Assembly (NCBI GenBank): GCA_964573155.1
Contig: CAZNIN010000003.1
Span: 1-52,835 of the forward strand
From: JAGQNK01 sp964573155
GTDB lineage: Bacteria; Patescibacteriota; Saccharimonadia; Saccharimonadales; JAGQNK01
DNA length: 52,835 nucleotides
Direction: 5' to 3'
Position 1 is the first letter of the stretch; every line of letters starts with the position of its first letter. This document shows positions 34,330 to 42,577 of the stretch, in pieces. A model generated the notes under the pieces. The model was not told where the DNA came from. It searched no databases and was given only the letters and a program-made list of their open reading frames with translations. The position numbers were made by a program, and so were the translations under genes.

Positions 34330-35496
34330 CTAAAACTGCTGTAGATAATTCGTATTAAACACTGTCGCATGTTGCTTTTGTCGTTGCCAGCGCTCTTCGG
34401 CCAAGCGCACCAGTGTCTGCACAAGCTCTACGCTACTTACGCCGGCTGCTTGCCAGTTATGTTCGTACAATCCACCAGGAAGCGGGTTCGCCTCATTGAA
34501 ATAAACCGCATCGGTCTTACTGTCTATTAGCATGTCGATTCGTGCAATGCCCTGGCAACCAAGCGACCGGTATACCTGCTTGCCGAGTGTTTCAGCTTTG
34601 GCATAGAGTTTTTTGTCCAGCTTGGCAGGTATTTCACTGTAACCTTGTGAGCCCTTGGTGCCACTTTTTTGACCGCCCTTCTTGCCACCTTGCATATATT
34701 TAGTGTCAAAGTCAAAGAAATCTTCCGGCTTGGTTAACGGCTTCTCAAGTAAAGCTGGCCTCAGCTCTTCATTACCCAGAATTGGCAGTGTAACTTCTAT
34801 CAAGTTAGAGATCTCTTCTTCGACGATGACTTTCTCGTCGTAGTGCGATGCAACCTCGATCGCATTTTGCAGCTCTTGGCGAGTAGTTACGCGACTAATA
34901 CCGATACTTGACCCGAGGTGCGCCGGTTTAACAAATATCGGGTACTTTAGCGCCGCTTCGATGCCGTCTATCACAGCTTTCGTTTTCTGGGCGAATGCAT
35001 CTCGATACAGGTATTCATATTTAGCAACTGGTATATCATTGGCTTCCGCCACTTGCTTGGCGAGCACTTTATCCATCGCCAGCGTCGAGGCGTCCATGTC
35101 ACAACCGACGAATGGCACATTGGCCATCCTGAGCAAACCCATCAGACTGCCATCCTCGCCATACGTTCCGTGCATGGCCGGAAAGACAATGTCGACCTTT
35201 TGCAACTTTTTCCGACCCGCGATGCCAGTGGACTTGACGAGTGTCATGCCGCCATCAAACTGAATACTAGCCGGCTGCGTCTTGTGCAAAAGCTCCTTAA
35301 TTGCCCCCGAGCTAAACACGTCAATATCTTTGAGTTTCTCATCCCAGTACCAGGCGCCGTCTTTAGCGATATACACCGGCTCTACACGATACTGTTTTGT
35401 GAGTTCTAGCGGCTTGATAATACTCGCGATGGCCGTCACGACCGAAACGTCATGCTCTGTCGATCGGCCGCCAAATATAACTGCAATTGTTTTCAT
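34330..35496 (-). CDS. ddl: D-alanine--D-alanine ligase
   Basis: A 388-residue ATP-grasp enzyme that makes the D-Ala-D-Ala dipeptide for peptidoglycan. Marks: VIFGGRSTEHDVSV at the N-terminus, FPAMHGTYGEDGSLMGLL, FVKPAHLGSSIGISRV, CQGIARIDMLID and FNEANPLPGG. An insertion of glycine and lysine (GGKKGGQKSGTKGSQG) replaces the usual short loop before the SEIPA segment. Starts at the ATG right after a TACAAT box, so it may be leaderless. Followed without gap by the M15-like gene. Confidence 0.96.
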   Translation of the reverse strand: MKTIAVIFGGRSTEHDVSVVTAIASIIKPLELTKQYRVEPVYIAKDGAWYWDEKLKDIDVFSSGAIKELLHKTQPASIQFDGGMTLVKSTGIAGRKKLQKVDIVFPAMHGTYGEDGSLMGLLRMANVPFVGCDMDASTLAMDKVLAKQVAEANDIPVAKYEYLYRDAFAQKTKAVIDGIEAALKYPIFVKPAHLGSSIGISRVTTRQELQNAIEVASHYDEKVIVEEEISNLIEVTLPILGNEELRPALLEKPLTKPEDFFDFDTKYMQGGKKGGQKSGTKGSQGYSEIPAKLDKKLYAKAETLGKQVYRSLGCQGIARIDMLIDSKTDAVYFNEANPLPGGLYEHNWQAAGVSSVELVQTLVRLAEERWQRQKQHATVFNTNYLQQF

Positions 35497-35502
35497 ATTG
35501 CA

Positions 35503-35508
35503 ATTGTA
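35503..35508 (-). promoter_or_regulatory. -10 box giving a leaderless ddl transcript
   Basis: TACAAT on the minus strand ends 6 nt before the ddl ATG, so transcription would start at the A of ATG. A possible -35 (TTGTAG, 15-nt spacer) is weak. Confidence 0.5.
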
Positions 35509-35539
35509 GCATACAATTAATCACTACAATTAAATAAAA

Positions 35540-36976
35540 CTAGGCGTAGTTATCCGTCCAGTCGTTCTGGAGCATTATAACGTCACCTGCTGCAATGAAG
35601 TGTTCTAAATTTGTATAATACTCAAGAGGGTCATCGACAAGCCTTATTTCACCTGTATAGTCATGCAGCTGCATTCCTTGAATAACAAATTTCGTGACAG
35701 AATTCTCCATCAATACAACGCTATCTGGACTTGCTTGGGCGATAAGCTCCCCCATCTGAATATGCACACGTTCTGTCTCTGTCCCCTGATCAACCAAGCC
35801 TGGCGTAACATATATTTTTCGTCTTGCCGGCAACTCAGTTAACAGGTCAAGCCCAGCCTTGATGCCGTCGATATTACCATTATACGTATCGTCGATAATC
35901 CAAGCTCCTCCTACGTTCCTGGCTTGCATTCTGTGCTCAAAAGAAGTGGTTTTTGCTACCCCTGCTTCGATTTGTTTTTTTCCCATTCCTAATGTGTCTG
36001 CTATGGCCGCCACGGCCGCCAGCGGACCAACCTGGTGACGTCCCAATAAACCACTTCGCAGATGTAAACTCTTGCGGTCTTTGGACATGACGAAACTCGT
36101 GCCATCAAAATTAACTTCAACATTAGATATCTTCCATGCCTCCACTCCACTTGTTGAATATAAGATGTGTGGGTCTTTTATATATGGCCTGGCTGACTCC
36201 GACGCGGCATTGACATAAACATTCTCATCATGCAAATAATCTGCAAGTGAAAAAATATCTCTTGCTGCTGCTTCGAGCGTCGGATACTGGTCTAGGTGTG
36301 CCGGTGCAATGCCCGTAATTACACCCAGTGTTGGTTTGACAGTATCCGCGAACTGCGCAACGTCACCTGGTCGTCCTTCGCCAAATTCAACAACCAGCAC
36401 ATCTTCATCGCCCGTGAGCCCGAGCGCAAACTGGGCGTGTGAACTGGCAACGTTTTTATTGGCAGGAGTTATCGCAACGTTCTTGCCTTCACTTAACACC
36501 GCTCCAAGTAGCTCCTTCATCGTTGTCTTGCCATAACTTCCCGCTACGGCAATTTTGATACCTGGATGTTCAGCAAAGATTTTTCCTGACTGTTCGATCA
36601 GGCGTCGACTTTTCGGTCGCACAATAAGCCAGTCACCCAATATTAAAGGCAAAGCTATAAGATGTGCCCAGACCACAGGATATGAGACAACAAGCGCAAC
36701 ACCGAGGGGCCAAGCACCTTTGCTGTCACGCGCCAACCCAAGCCACATAAAAAGTATCCCAACAATTAACTGCAAAACTATACCGAAGCGCAGCACTGCC
36801 AGAAGCATCTTTGCAGCTTTGGTGCGCTCGAGCGAACGACGTTTCATTACTCGGCTAAAGTCTGACGTCCGCCAGAACCATCGTATGTATGGCAAAACCT
36901 GATACTCGGTGCTTTGAAGCATATAAACAATCACGTTCGGGAACTTGGGGGAAAATAAGCTCAACACACTTTTCAT
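35540..36976 (-). CDS. murF: Membrane-fused Mur ligase (MurF-like)
   Basis: A 478-residue protein. Residues 1-120 are not the usual MurF substrate domain but two hydrophobic segments (about 57-80 and 88-118) after a basic helix region. The Mur ligase core follows: P-loop AGSYGKTTMK with K150, ANKNVASSHAQFALGL, VVEFGEGRPGD, GIAPAHLDQYPTL and the C-terminal domain from SFEHRMQARN with DDTYNGNIDGIKAGL. MurF adds D-Ala-D-Ala to UDP-MurNAc-tripeptide; ddl downstream supports that choice, but another Mur-type ligase cannot be excluded. Overlaps the hydrolase gene by 4 nt. Confidence 0.85.
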   Translation of the reverse strand: MKSVLSLFSPKFPNVIVYMLQSTEYQVLPYIRWFWRTSDFSRVMKRRSLERTKAAKMLLAVLRFGIVLQLIVGILFMWLGLARDSKGAWPLGVALVVSYPVVWAHLIALPLILGDWLIVRPKSRRLIEQSGKIFAEHPGIKIAVAGSYGKTTMKELLGAVLSEGKNVAITPANKNVASSHAQFALGLTGDEDVLVVEFGEGRPGDVAQFADTVKPTLGVITGIAPAHLDQYPTLEAAARDIFSLADYLHDENVYVNAASESARPYIKDPHILYSTSGVEAWKISNVEVNFDGTSFVMSKDRKSLHLRSGLLGRHQVGPLAAVAAIADTLGMGKKQIEAGVAKTTSFEHRMQARNVGGAWIIDDTYNGNIDGIKAGLDLLTELPARRKIYVTPGLVDQGTETERVHIQMGELIAQASPDSVVLMENSVTKFVIQGMQLHDYTGEIRLVDDPLEYYTNLEHFIAAGDVIMLQNDWTDNYA

Positions 36977-37725
36977 GCTAGAAACTCCAAAAGTGCATTC
37001 GCTACAGCCTCGGTGTGATTGCGGTGCACAAAGTGGTCCGCCCCATCGATAATCTTTAGTTCACTGCCAGCTATCGCTTTTTGGTACAGCTTTCCAAACT
37101 CTGGTGGTGTTGCAGTATCCTGCGAACCGTAAACGATGAGACAAGGCAGCCGCATTTTTTTCGCATCAGCCTGCGTGTCATCAGTGACAATGCGCTTGAA
37201 TGTCTCCTGCAGGTGCTCTGCTACAAATAAGTCAGAACCGACCACGTGATACGCTTTGCGCTTCAAGCGCGACTGAATAGTTTTCGGTAACGGCTTGGTC
37301 GCAAGCTTGGCAGTCTTAGCCGCAAGTCGCAGAGCTTTTTTGCGACCTTTGTAGACATCTCGAATGCCAGCCGATGCAATTAACACAAGCTTGTCTGCTT
37401 GCAAATAGCCCGTACTCAGACCACGTAGTGCAATAGCTCCACCATTTGAGTGCCCAACCACGGCCAAAACATGCTGGCAGCCAATTTTTTTCAAAAAGTC
37501 AGCAACAAACATGGCGTAGTTATCCAGCCCCCATGTCTCATGTGGTGCCTGCGTGCCACCAAAGCCAGGCAGGTCGATTGATATGACAGTGAATTTTTTT
37601 GCCAAATTTTTGGATATTGCGTCGAAAGTATGGCGCGCATCTCCCCAACCATGCAGCATCAATACTACAGGACCAGTTCCTGCCTTGTCATAACTGGTCA
37701 TAAGCGAATTGACTACTACTTGCAT
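36973..37725 (-). CDS. Alpha/beta hydrolase
   Basis: A 250-residue alpha/beta hydrolase with no signal peptide. The oxyanion motif MLHGWGDARHTFD, the nucleophile elbow GHSNGG (Ser), the acid in YGSQDTATPP (Asp) and the histidine in DGADHFVHRN make a full triad. Substrate unknown. It is the first gene of a run with murF, ddl and the M15-like gene (4-nt overlap with murF), so a role in cell-envelope metabolism is possible, but the linkage to ddl (43-nt gap with own -10 box) is loose. Confidence 0.9.
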   Translation of the reverse strand: MQVVVNSLMTSYDKAGTGPVVLMLHGWGDARHTFDAISKNLAKKFTVISIDLPGFGGTQAPHETWGLDNYAMFVADFLKKIGCQHVLAVVGHSNGGAIALRGLSTGYLQADKLVLIASAGIRDVYKGRKKALRLAAKTAKLATKPLPKTIQSRLKRKAYHVVGSDLFVAEHLQETFKRIVTDDTQADAKKMRLPCLIVYGSQDTATPPEFGKLYQKAIAGSELKIIDGADHFVHRNHTEAVANALLEFLA

Positions 37726-37755
37726 GCTTTTGATAGTTTATTACGGGGATCGTTA

Positions 37756-38664
37756 CTATTGCTGGATCGACTGAAGTTTCGCTTGAAGTTCTTCGAGTGG
37801 AATTGATTCTTTAGGGGGTTCGATACTATGGCTTGCACCATAACTCCCAATTTGCTCTGTCGTACCACTCGGATCAGACACTGCAACAATATGTTGGCCC
37901 CAAACGTCAACTTTCATCCTAAATGTTTCGGCTGGCATACCCTGGAATTGAGATGGGTCAATATCCTTGAGCTGTTGTATCCCAGCAATTTCGCCGTATT
38001 GCTTTATAAACTTATAAAAAGCAACTGGGCTTACCTGTACCTCATAGATATACACTGGTCGTCCGTTTTCAACCTTGCGCTCGATCCTTGAATGATCGAA
38101 AGTATATACTTTTTCATTACGCACAATATCCATCAAAGCTCGTCTATCGTGTGCGTTAAAGTTACCTGTCGGCACCACTCCAGACAGAAGAGCCATCTGC
38201 AGCTGACCCACTTGCCCGCCTTGATCGGTAGAACTCCTCCCCCATACATTGACAAGTCCCTCGAAATCAAGCTCCTCACCCCTTGCGTTCTTTTGATCAG
38301 TCTCAATCTTTGTCCAGCGAACATACTCCGCGCTCGGAGTGTTGATAGCTTCTGTTTGCACAGTTGTGCTACCACCCCCTGCACCACTCGTCTGAGTAGT
38401 AAGCGAACGCGTTCTTAGTTCTGGCGATACCAAAAACTCCATGGCTTGATCCGATCCGTCATACGTAACCTTCCTCGTGACACTGCGAGTTCGAAGGCTG
38501 TTTTCTACAGCACCGTACAACACACTCTCAGGACTATTACGCACCTGCCGCCACCAGGCAAGACCGCTTATTACAAAAATTACTACTGCCATGCCTAACA
38601 ATAAGCGAGTTATTTGTTTTGACAGGATTCCACCTCTTTGCGCGATTAGTGAAGTTTTGCTCAT
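37756..38664 (-). CDS. Membrane-anchored unknown protein, second SPE-x-VL-type paralogue
   Basis: A 302-residue protein: membrane segment about 19-39, then RNSPESVLYGAVENSLRTRS and a large outside domain with many strands (VTRKVTYDGSDQAMEF, KVENGRPVYIYEVQVSPVAF). The SPE-x-VL motif after the membrane segment is shared with the gene at 8564-9991. No catalytic motif was seen. A TACAAT box (38671-38676, minus) with TG just upstream ends 6 nt before the ATG, so a leaderless transcript is likely. Function not recognised; a LolA/LppX-like fold is a guess. Confidence 0.78.
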   Translation of the reverse strand: MSKTSLIAQRGGILSKQITRLLLGMAVVIFVISGLAWWRQVRNSPESVLYGAVENSLRTRSVTRKVTYDGSDQAMEFLVSPELRTRSLTTQTSGAGGGSTTVQTEAINTPSAEYVRWTKIETDQKNARGEELDFEGLVNVWGRSSTDQGGQVGQLQMALLSGVVPTGNFNAHDRRALMDIVRNEKVYTFDHSRIERKVENGRPVYIYEVQVSPVAFYKFIKQYGEIAGIQQLKDIDPSQFQGMPAETFRMKVDVWGQHIVAVSDPSGTTEQIGSYGASHSIEPPKESIPLEELQAKLQSIQQ

Positions 38665-38681
38665 TGCTTTATTGTAACAGG

Positions 38682-38709
38682 TTCACTTCATGCTCGCACA
38701 TGCTATAAT
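38682..38709 (+). promoter_or_regulatory. Promoter of the tRNA-Ala transcript
   Basis: TTCACT (38682-38687), 16-nt spacer, TATAAT (38704-38709). No comparable -10 lies closer to the tRNA at 38852, so the transcript should start near 38716 and carry a 136-nt leader. It is divergent from, and close to, the promoter of the 37756-38664 gene. Confidence 0.65.
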
Positions 38710-38722
38710 AGGCAGTCGTTAT

Positions 38723-38806
38723 GGGGATACAGCTCAGTTGACCCGCTGCATATGCTGCACTAGTAACAATTGCGCATTTAGCGCTCTAGTCAACTGAGTC
38801 AATATC
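38723..38806 (+). other. tRNA-Ala leader with sense and antisense copies of the tRNA 5' half
   Basis: 38723-38742 matches the first 20 nt of tRNA-Ala at 18 of 20 positions; the copy stops after the D-arm start. 38780-38806 is the reverse complement of the tRNA 5' half: 19 contiguous pairs with 38862-38880 (one G-T wobble) plus 5 more after a small bulge. The sense copy can also pair with this antisense segment (10 bp plus 4 bp). Alternative pairings are therefore possible in the transcript. Confidence 0.7.
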
Positions 38807-38851
38807 ATAAGGTTACAAAAAACAGCACCTTTCAGGCGAATCAATTAACGA

Positions 38852-38928
38852 GGGGATATAGCTCAGTTGATTAGAGCGCTTCGCTGGCAGCGAAGAGGTC
38901 CGGGGTTTGAGTCCCCGTATCTCCACCA
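38852..38928 (+). tRNA. tRNA-Ala (anticodon GGC)
   Basis: Full cloverleaf with encoded CCA. Acceptor GGGGATA pairs with TATCTCC (one G-T), the D-arm is GCTCAGTTGATTAGAGC, the anticodon stem CTTCG/CGAAG encloses loop CTGGCAG with GGC at 38886-38888, and the T-stem CGGGG/CCCCG encloses TTTGAGT. 77 nt including CCA. Confidence 0.95.
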
Positions 38929-39040
38929 GAAAATACAACCTACGTTTACACGCGAAAGAGGTTGTATTTTTATGTGACATACTTTACATCTTTGTATTCG
39001 CCTCCTTGTTACACTGAGCAATGGTTACAAAAGGAGAGGT

Positions 39041-39418
39041 ATGGCGCACGAGTTTGATTTCTCAGGGATCTGGCACAGCATATATGATTATACGAGCAGC
39101 TCCAAGCCAGGAAACTTTACGAGCGAATATGACGTAAAGATCCAAAGCATCGGCAATCAAGTCATCGTCCAAAGTATTCCAAATGACTACGGAGACTACA
39201 TCATCATGCGACTTACGCAAGATAATCGCATATTGACCGGTAGCTGGTATGAGCAAACTTCTCCAAAGGGACCTTACAAAGGAGTTGCCTATTATGGCGC
39301 GATTCAACTCGTCGTTAGTGAAGACGAAGCTCGGATCGAAGGAAAGTGGGTAGGTTTCGATAGGCAGATGAACGTTCGTTGTGATAGATGGGTTCTTCAC
39401 CGTACGGATAAAAAATAA
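39041..39418 (+). CDS. Unknown 125-aa beta-rich protein
   Basis: A soluble protein beginning HEFDFSGIWHSIYDYTSSSK behind AAAGGAGAGGT. Strand-rich pattern with GSWYEQTSPKGPYKGVAYYG and EGKWVGFDRQ suggests a small lipocalin-like or avidin-like barrel; the GIW and GKWVG motifs mark the first and last strands. No signal peptide. It is monocistronic, with a bidirectional terminator whose stem begins within the stop codon. No family recognised with confidence. Confidence 0.75.
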   Translation: MAHEFDFSGIWHSIYDYTSSSKPGNFTSEYDVKIQSIGNQVIVQSIPNDYGDYIIMRLTQDNRILTGSWYEQTSPKGPYKGVAYYGAIQLVVSEDEARIEGKWVGFDRQMNVRCDRWVLHRTDKK

Positions 39419-39446
39419 CCACTAGCTATCGTAGTGGTTATTTGTT
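39414..39446. terminator. Bidirectional terminator between the 39041 gene and ligA
   Basis: ATAACCACTA (39415-39424) pairs perfectly with TAGTGGTTAT (39432-39441) around a 7-nt loop. The plus strand continues TTTGTT; the minus strand continues with six T residues. It can end both converging transcripts. Confidence 0.88.
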
Positions 39447-39549
39447 CGTGCGCGCCCACCCTGCGGCGGGTGAACGCTCATCTTTTGTTTTGGATGTTTG
39501 TTTTGTCGCCGCAAATGCGCACGATTACTTTTAGCTTAACCTTTTTGAC

Positions 39550-41571
39550 TTAAATGTCAATCAGTTCAAGGAGTTGCTGTTCGGTTAAACGCTCGGTCCC
39601 ATATTGCTCTGCTTTTTTGAGCTTACTGGCACCAACATTCTTGCCCACCACTAGATAATCCGTATCTTTGCCAAGTGAAGACTGAAACGTGCCCCCGAGA
39701 GCACGAATTTTTTCTGCCGCCAAATCACGGCCCATTGATTCGAGTGTACCAGTGATGACGAACTTTTTACCCGATAACTTACCTTCTACCATTTTCATAT
39801 CTTGCGGCCATACACCCAGTCGCCGAAACTTGGATAGTAGCTCTTGATGCTCTTCATCATCAAACCACAACAGAACCGACTCGGCCACAATATCACCAAC
39901 ACCCTCTACGTCGCGCAACTCTGGCAATGAAGCCGTGCCTAGCGTATCCAATCGCTTGAAGTGTCTTGCGAGATCAATTGCCGTTTGCTGCCCCACATGA
40001 CGAATACCAAGAGCGTAGATAAATCTTGGCAACTCTGGATTCTTTTTGGCCTGGATTGCTGACACCAGATTGTTCGCCGAAACTTCCGCAAACCTATCAA
40101 GCTTCAATACCTGCTCTTTCGTTAAAGAATAAATATCCGCCAGGTCACGGACGAGTCCGGCATCCACCAGCGCTTCGACGTTCTTTTCACCGAGTGTATC
40201 TATATCGAGCGCACCCTTGCTGGCGAAATGTCTGAGTGCCCGCTTGAGTAAAAGCGGACCGGTCGCACCTTTGACGCGATATACTGCCTCACCTTCTGGG
40301 CGCACAAAATCAAGTTCTGGATACTGCCGATTCAATTCTACTTCCATATCGAAACGTCTGGCATTTTTGGGCCGCAATTCACGTACAACTTTTTGCACCT
40401 GCGGAATGATATCACCAGCTTTATAAATCACAACCGTATCGCCAACACGAATGTCTTTGCGTTCGATTTCGTCTGCATTATGAAGTGATGCATGCTGAAC
40501 GGTCGTGCCCGCAACTACGACCGGGTCGAACACTGCCACTGGTGTTGCAGCACCAGTGCGGCCTATGCTGATGACGATGTCTTTTACGATAGTTGTTGCT
40601 TCTTCGGCCGGATATTTATACGCAACTGCCGCACGGGGGTTCTTGCCGACAACACCGAGTTCTTCATACTGGCGACGGTCGTTGACCTTAATCACAAGGC
40701 CGTCGGTATTAAATGGAAGATCATGACGTTTTTCTTCCCACTCATCGACGAATCGCATCACTTCATCCAAATCATTAAACACGCTTGCTTCGGTGTTGGC
40801 AGCTATACCTAGTCCGCGAATCACCCGATAAGTAGATTCCCATGTCAAAAGCTCGCTCATGTCATCACGTCGCATATCAAATGCACGGAACTGTAACGGA
40901 CGCTCAGCGACCAACCGTGGGTCCAGTTGACGAATAGTACCGGCTGCGAGATTGCGTGGATTGGCAAAAACCGGCAAACCAGCAGCCTCTCGCTTGTTAT
41001 TTAATGTTTCGAAATCCTGTTTGGTCATGATGATTTCACCGCGGATTTCCGTCCGGCCATGCACAAAACTTGCAAACTCCTTCGTGCTACGTAGTCTGAG
41101 CGGCACACTGTTGATGGTCCTCACATTTACAGTCACGTCTTCACCTATAAAGCCGTCCCCACGCGTAATCGCTCGCGTGAATACTCCGTCTTCATACACG
41201 AGCGCACAACTCAGTCCGTCCATCTTGAGATCCGCGAAGAATTCTGGTTTATGATCCGGCGCTAGCTTTTCCATTCGCGTAACCCATGCTTCGACATCTG
41301 CTCGGTTAAATACATCGTTTAGGCTCAATAACCGGCTCGAATGCCGAACTTTTTCGAACTTATCCAGTGGCACATTGCCCACCCTTTGTGTCGGTGAGTC
41401 CGGAGAGACAAGATCAGGATACTGGGACTCTAATGACTTCAGCTCTTGGAACAATCCGTCATATACAGCGTCTGACACCGAAGGCGCATCAAGTACATGA
41501 TATTCATAGTGATATCTGGAGAGCAACGATTTTAGTTCCGTGAGTCGCTTTCTTGCAGATATACTGGTCAC
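39550..41571 (-). CDS. ligA: NAD-dependent DNA ligase, zinc cysteines missing
   Basis: A 673-residue LigA: NAD-binding Ia and adenylation domains with K116 in DLKMDGLSCAL, OB fold, helix-hairpin-helix domain (YALGIRHVGQQTAIDLA, LPELRDVEGVGDIVAES) and a C-terminal BRCT domain (GKKFVITGTLESMGRDLAAEK). It seals nicks in replication and repair. Between OB fold and HhH the usual four-cysteine zinc finger is replaced by RQYPELDFVRPEGEAVYRVK and TGPLLLKRALRHFAS: the flanking EGEAVYR is conserved but all cysteines are gone. It overlaps the next upstream gene by 4 nt. Confidence 0.96.
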   Translation of the reverse strand: MTSISARKRLTELKSLLSRYHYEYHVLDAPSVSDAVYDGLFQELKSLESQYPDLVSPDSPTQRVGNVPLDKFEKVRHSSRLLSLNDVFNRADVEAWVTRMEKLAPDHKPEFFADLKMDGLSCALVYEDGVFTRAITRGDGFIGEDVTVNVRTINSVPLRLRSTKEFASFVHGRTEIRGEIIMTKQDFETLNNKREAAGLPVFANPRNLAAGTIRQLDPRLVAERPLQFRAFDMRRDDMSELLTWESTYRVIRGLGIAANTEASVFNDLDEVMRFVDEWEEKRHDLPFNTDGLVIKVNDRRQYEELGVVGKNPRAAVAYKYPAEEATTIVKDIVISIGRTGAATPVAVFDPVVVAGTTVQHASLHNADEIERKDIRVGDTVVIYKAGDIIPQVQKVVRELRPKNARRFDMEVELNRQYPELDFVRPEGEAVYRVKGATGPLLLKRALRHFASKGALDIDTLGEKNVEALVDAGLVRDLADIYSLTKEQVLKLDRFAEVSANNLVSAIQAKKNPELPRFIYALGIRHVGQQTAIDLARHFKRLDTLGTASLPELRDVEGVGDIVAESVLLWFDDEEHQELLSKFRRLGVWPQDMKMVEGKLSGKKFVITGTLESMGRDLAAEKIRALGGTFQSSLGKDTDYLVVGKNVGASKLKKAEQYGTERLTEQQLLELIDI

Positions 41572-42557
41572 AGTAACTCCTTGTATAGGCTATAGGCATA
41601 TGTATGAGCAAAAACCAGCGCAAACATTGAAAGCACCAAAAACACGTATTGTACGATTGCAGGCACGAAAGCAATAATTGGCAAAATAATAATCGCTCCT
41701 AGCAGAAACATGGCAAATGGCAAAAATACCAGTTTTCGGATAACAGCCCAGCGCCGCCAGTACACCAGCCTTCGGGCCGCTCTGATAGCCGCCATGGGAC
41801 GCATATCCGGTAGAGTTACAATGTAGACAGCAAAGATTCGATTGGTGACCAGATACACTGACCAAATGAATAACAAGAGAATGAGACCAGACCACAACAC
41901 CTGCTCAAGAACCGTCACCGCCAGTCCGCCAGCCAACACAACGGTAAACAGAAAACCAGCAACGACAGCCGGTATGAACAATATAGTCAGAAAAAGCAGT
42001 ACCAATACTAGCGGTACCAATGGATACATACCCTTATAAAACGCGTCGCGGATTTGTATCTTTTCACCCGCCAAAACCTGCCTGAGGGCCCAAATGGTAG
42101 CCAGGCTAACTACTAGTACGACGATCGTCTGATATACCGCCCCAGATTCAGAATTCGGTGATCCAGACGTACTGATCAGCACGCTAAAGAGTGCAAGACT
42201 TGCCGCCAAACGACCAAACTCGTCTTCAAATCCTTTACGTAGTTCCGTAAAACTATAGTCTCCACTCAATGCGCCCACCAACACAATGCTCAAAAGAATA
42301 TAAATAAGCGTGATACCACCAAATAGCTTCCAGTGCTGACGCAGTAAACTAATACTGTCAGCAAAGAGTCTAAACGAACCGGTCAACTTTCTCGTCGGTC
42401 GCGGCGGCTTGATTTGTTTCTTTTGTCTCAACTTGACGTATGTAGTGCGTAATATGCGTTTTTTTATAGCTTCAGGCTGGTTCTTTGTTTTGGTTTTAGC
42501 ATTTTTCTTCTTATTGTTCGCTGCGTGAGCGCTCTTACTGTTTTTTCTTTTCAGCAT
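41568..42557 (-). CDS. Polytopic membrane protein, unknown
   Basis: A 329-residue protein. The first 60 residues are strongly basic (Lys/Arg/Asn-rich), followed by about six membrane segments (78-97, 140-157, 181-215 as a long hairpin, 220-240, 274-297, 301-323). PDMRPMAAIRAARRLVYWRRW is a conserved-looking cytoplasmic loop as in proteins resembling DUF975 or the glycerophosphodiester-phosphodiesterase membrane region. Its stop overlaps the ligA start by 4 nt, so it is cotranscribed with ligA and lies 20 nt after htpX. Function unknown. Confidence 0.78.
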   Translation of the reverse strand: MLKRKNSKSAHAANNKKKNAKTKTKNQPEAIKKRILRTTYVKLRQKKQIKPPRPTRKLTGSFRLFADSISLLRQHWKLFGGITLIYILLSIVLVGALSGDYSFTELRKGFEDEFGRLAASLALFSVLISTSGSPNSESGAVYQTIVVLVVSLATIWALRQVLAGEKIQIRDAFYKGMYPLVPLVLVLLFLTILFIPAVVAGFLFTVVLAGGLAVTVLEQVLWSGLILLLFIWSVYLVTNRIFAVYIVTLPDMRPMAAIRAARRLVYWRRWAVIRKLVFLPFAMFLLGAIIILPIIAFVPAIVQYVFLVLSMFALVFAHTYAYSLYKELL

Positions 42558-42577
42558 ATCGTTCCTTGCATACGTTA

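Noticed and set aside
38723..38806. A second tRNA gene upstream of tRNA-Ala
   Set aside because: Only the first 20 nt resemble the tRNA; no anticodon arm, T-arm or matching acceptor follows.
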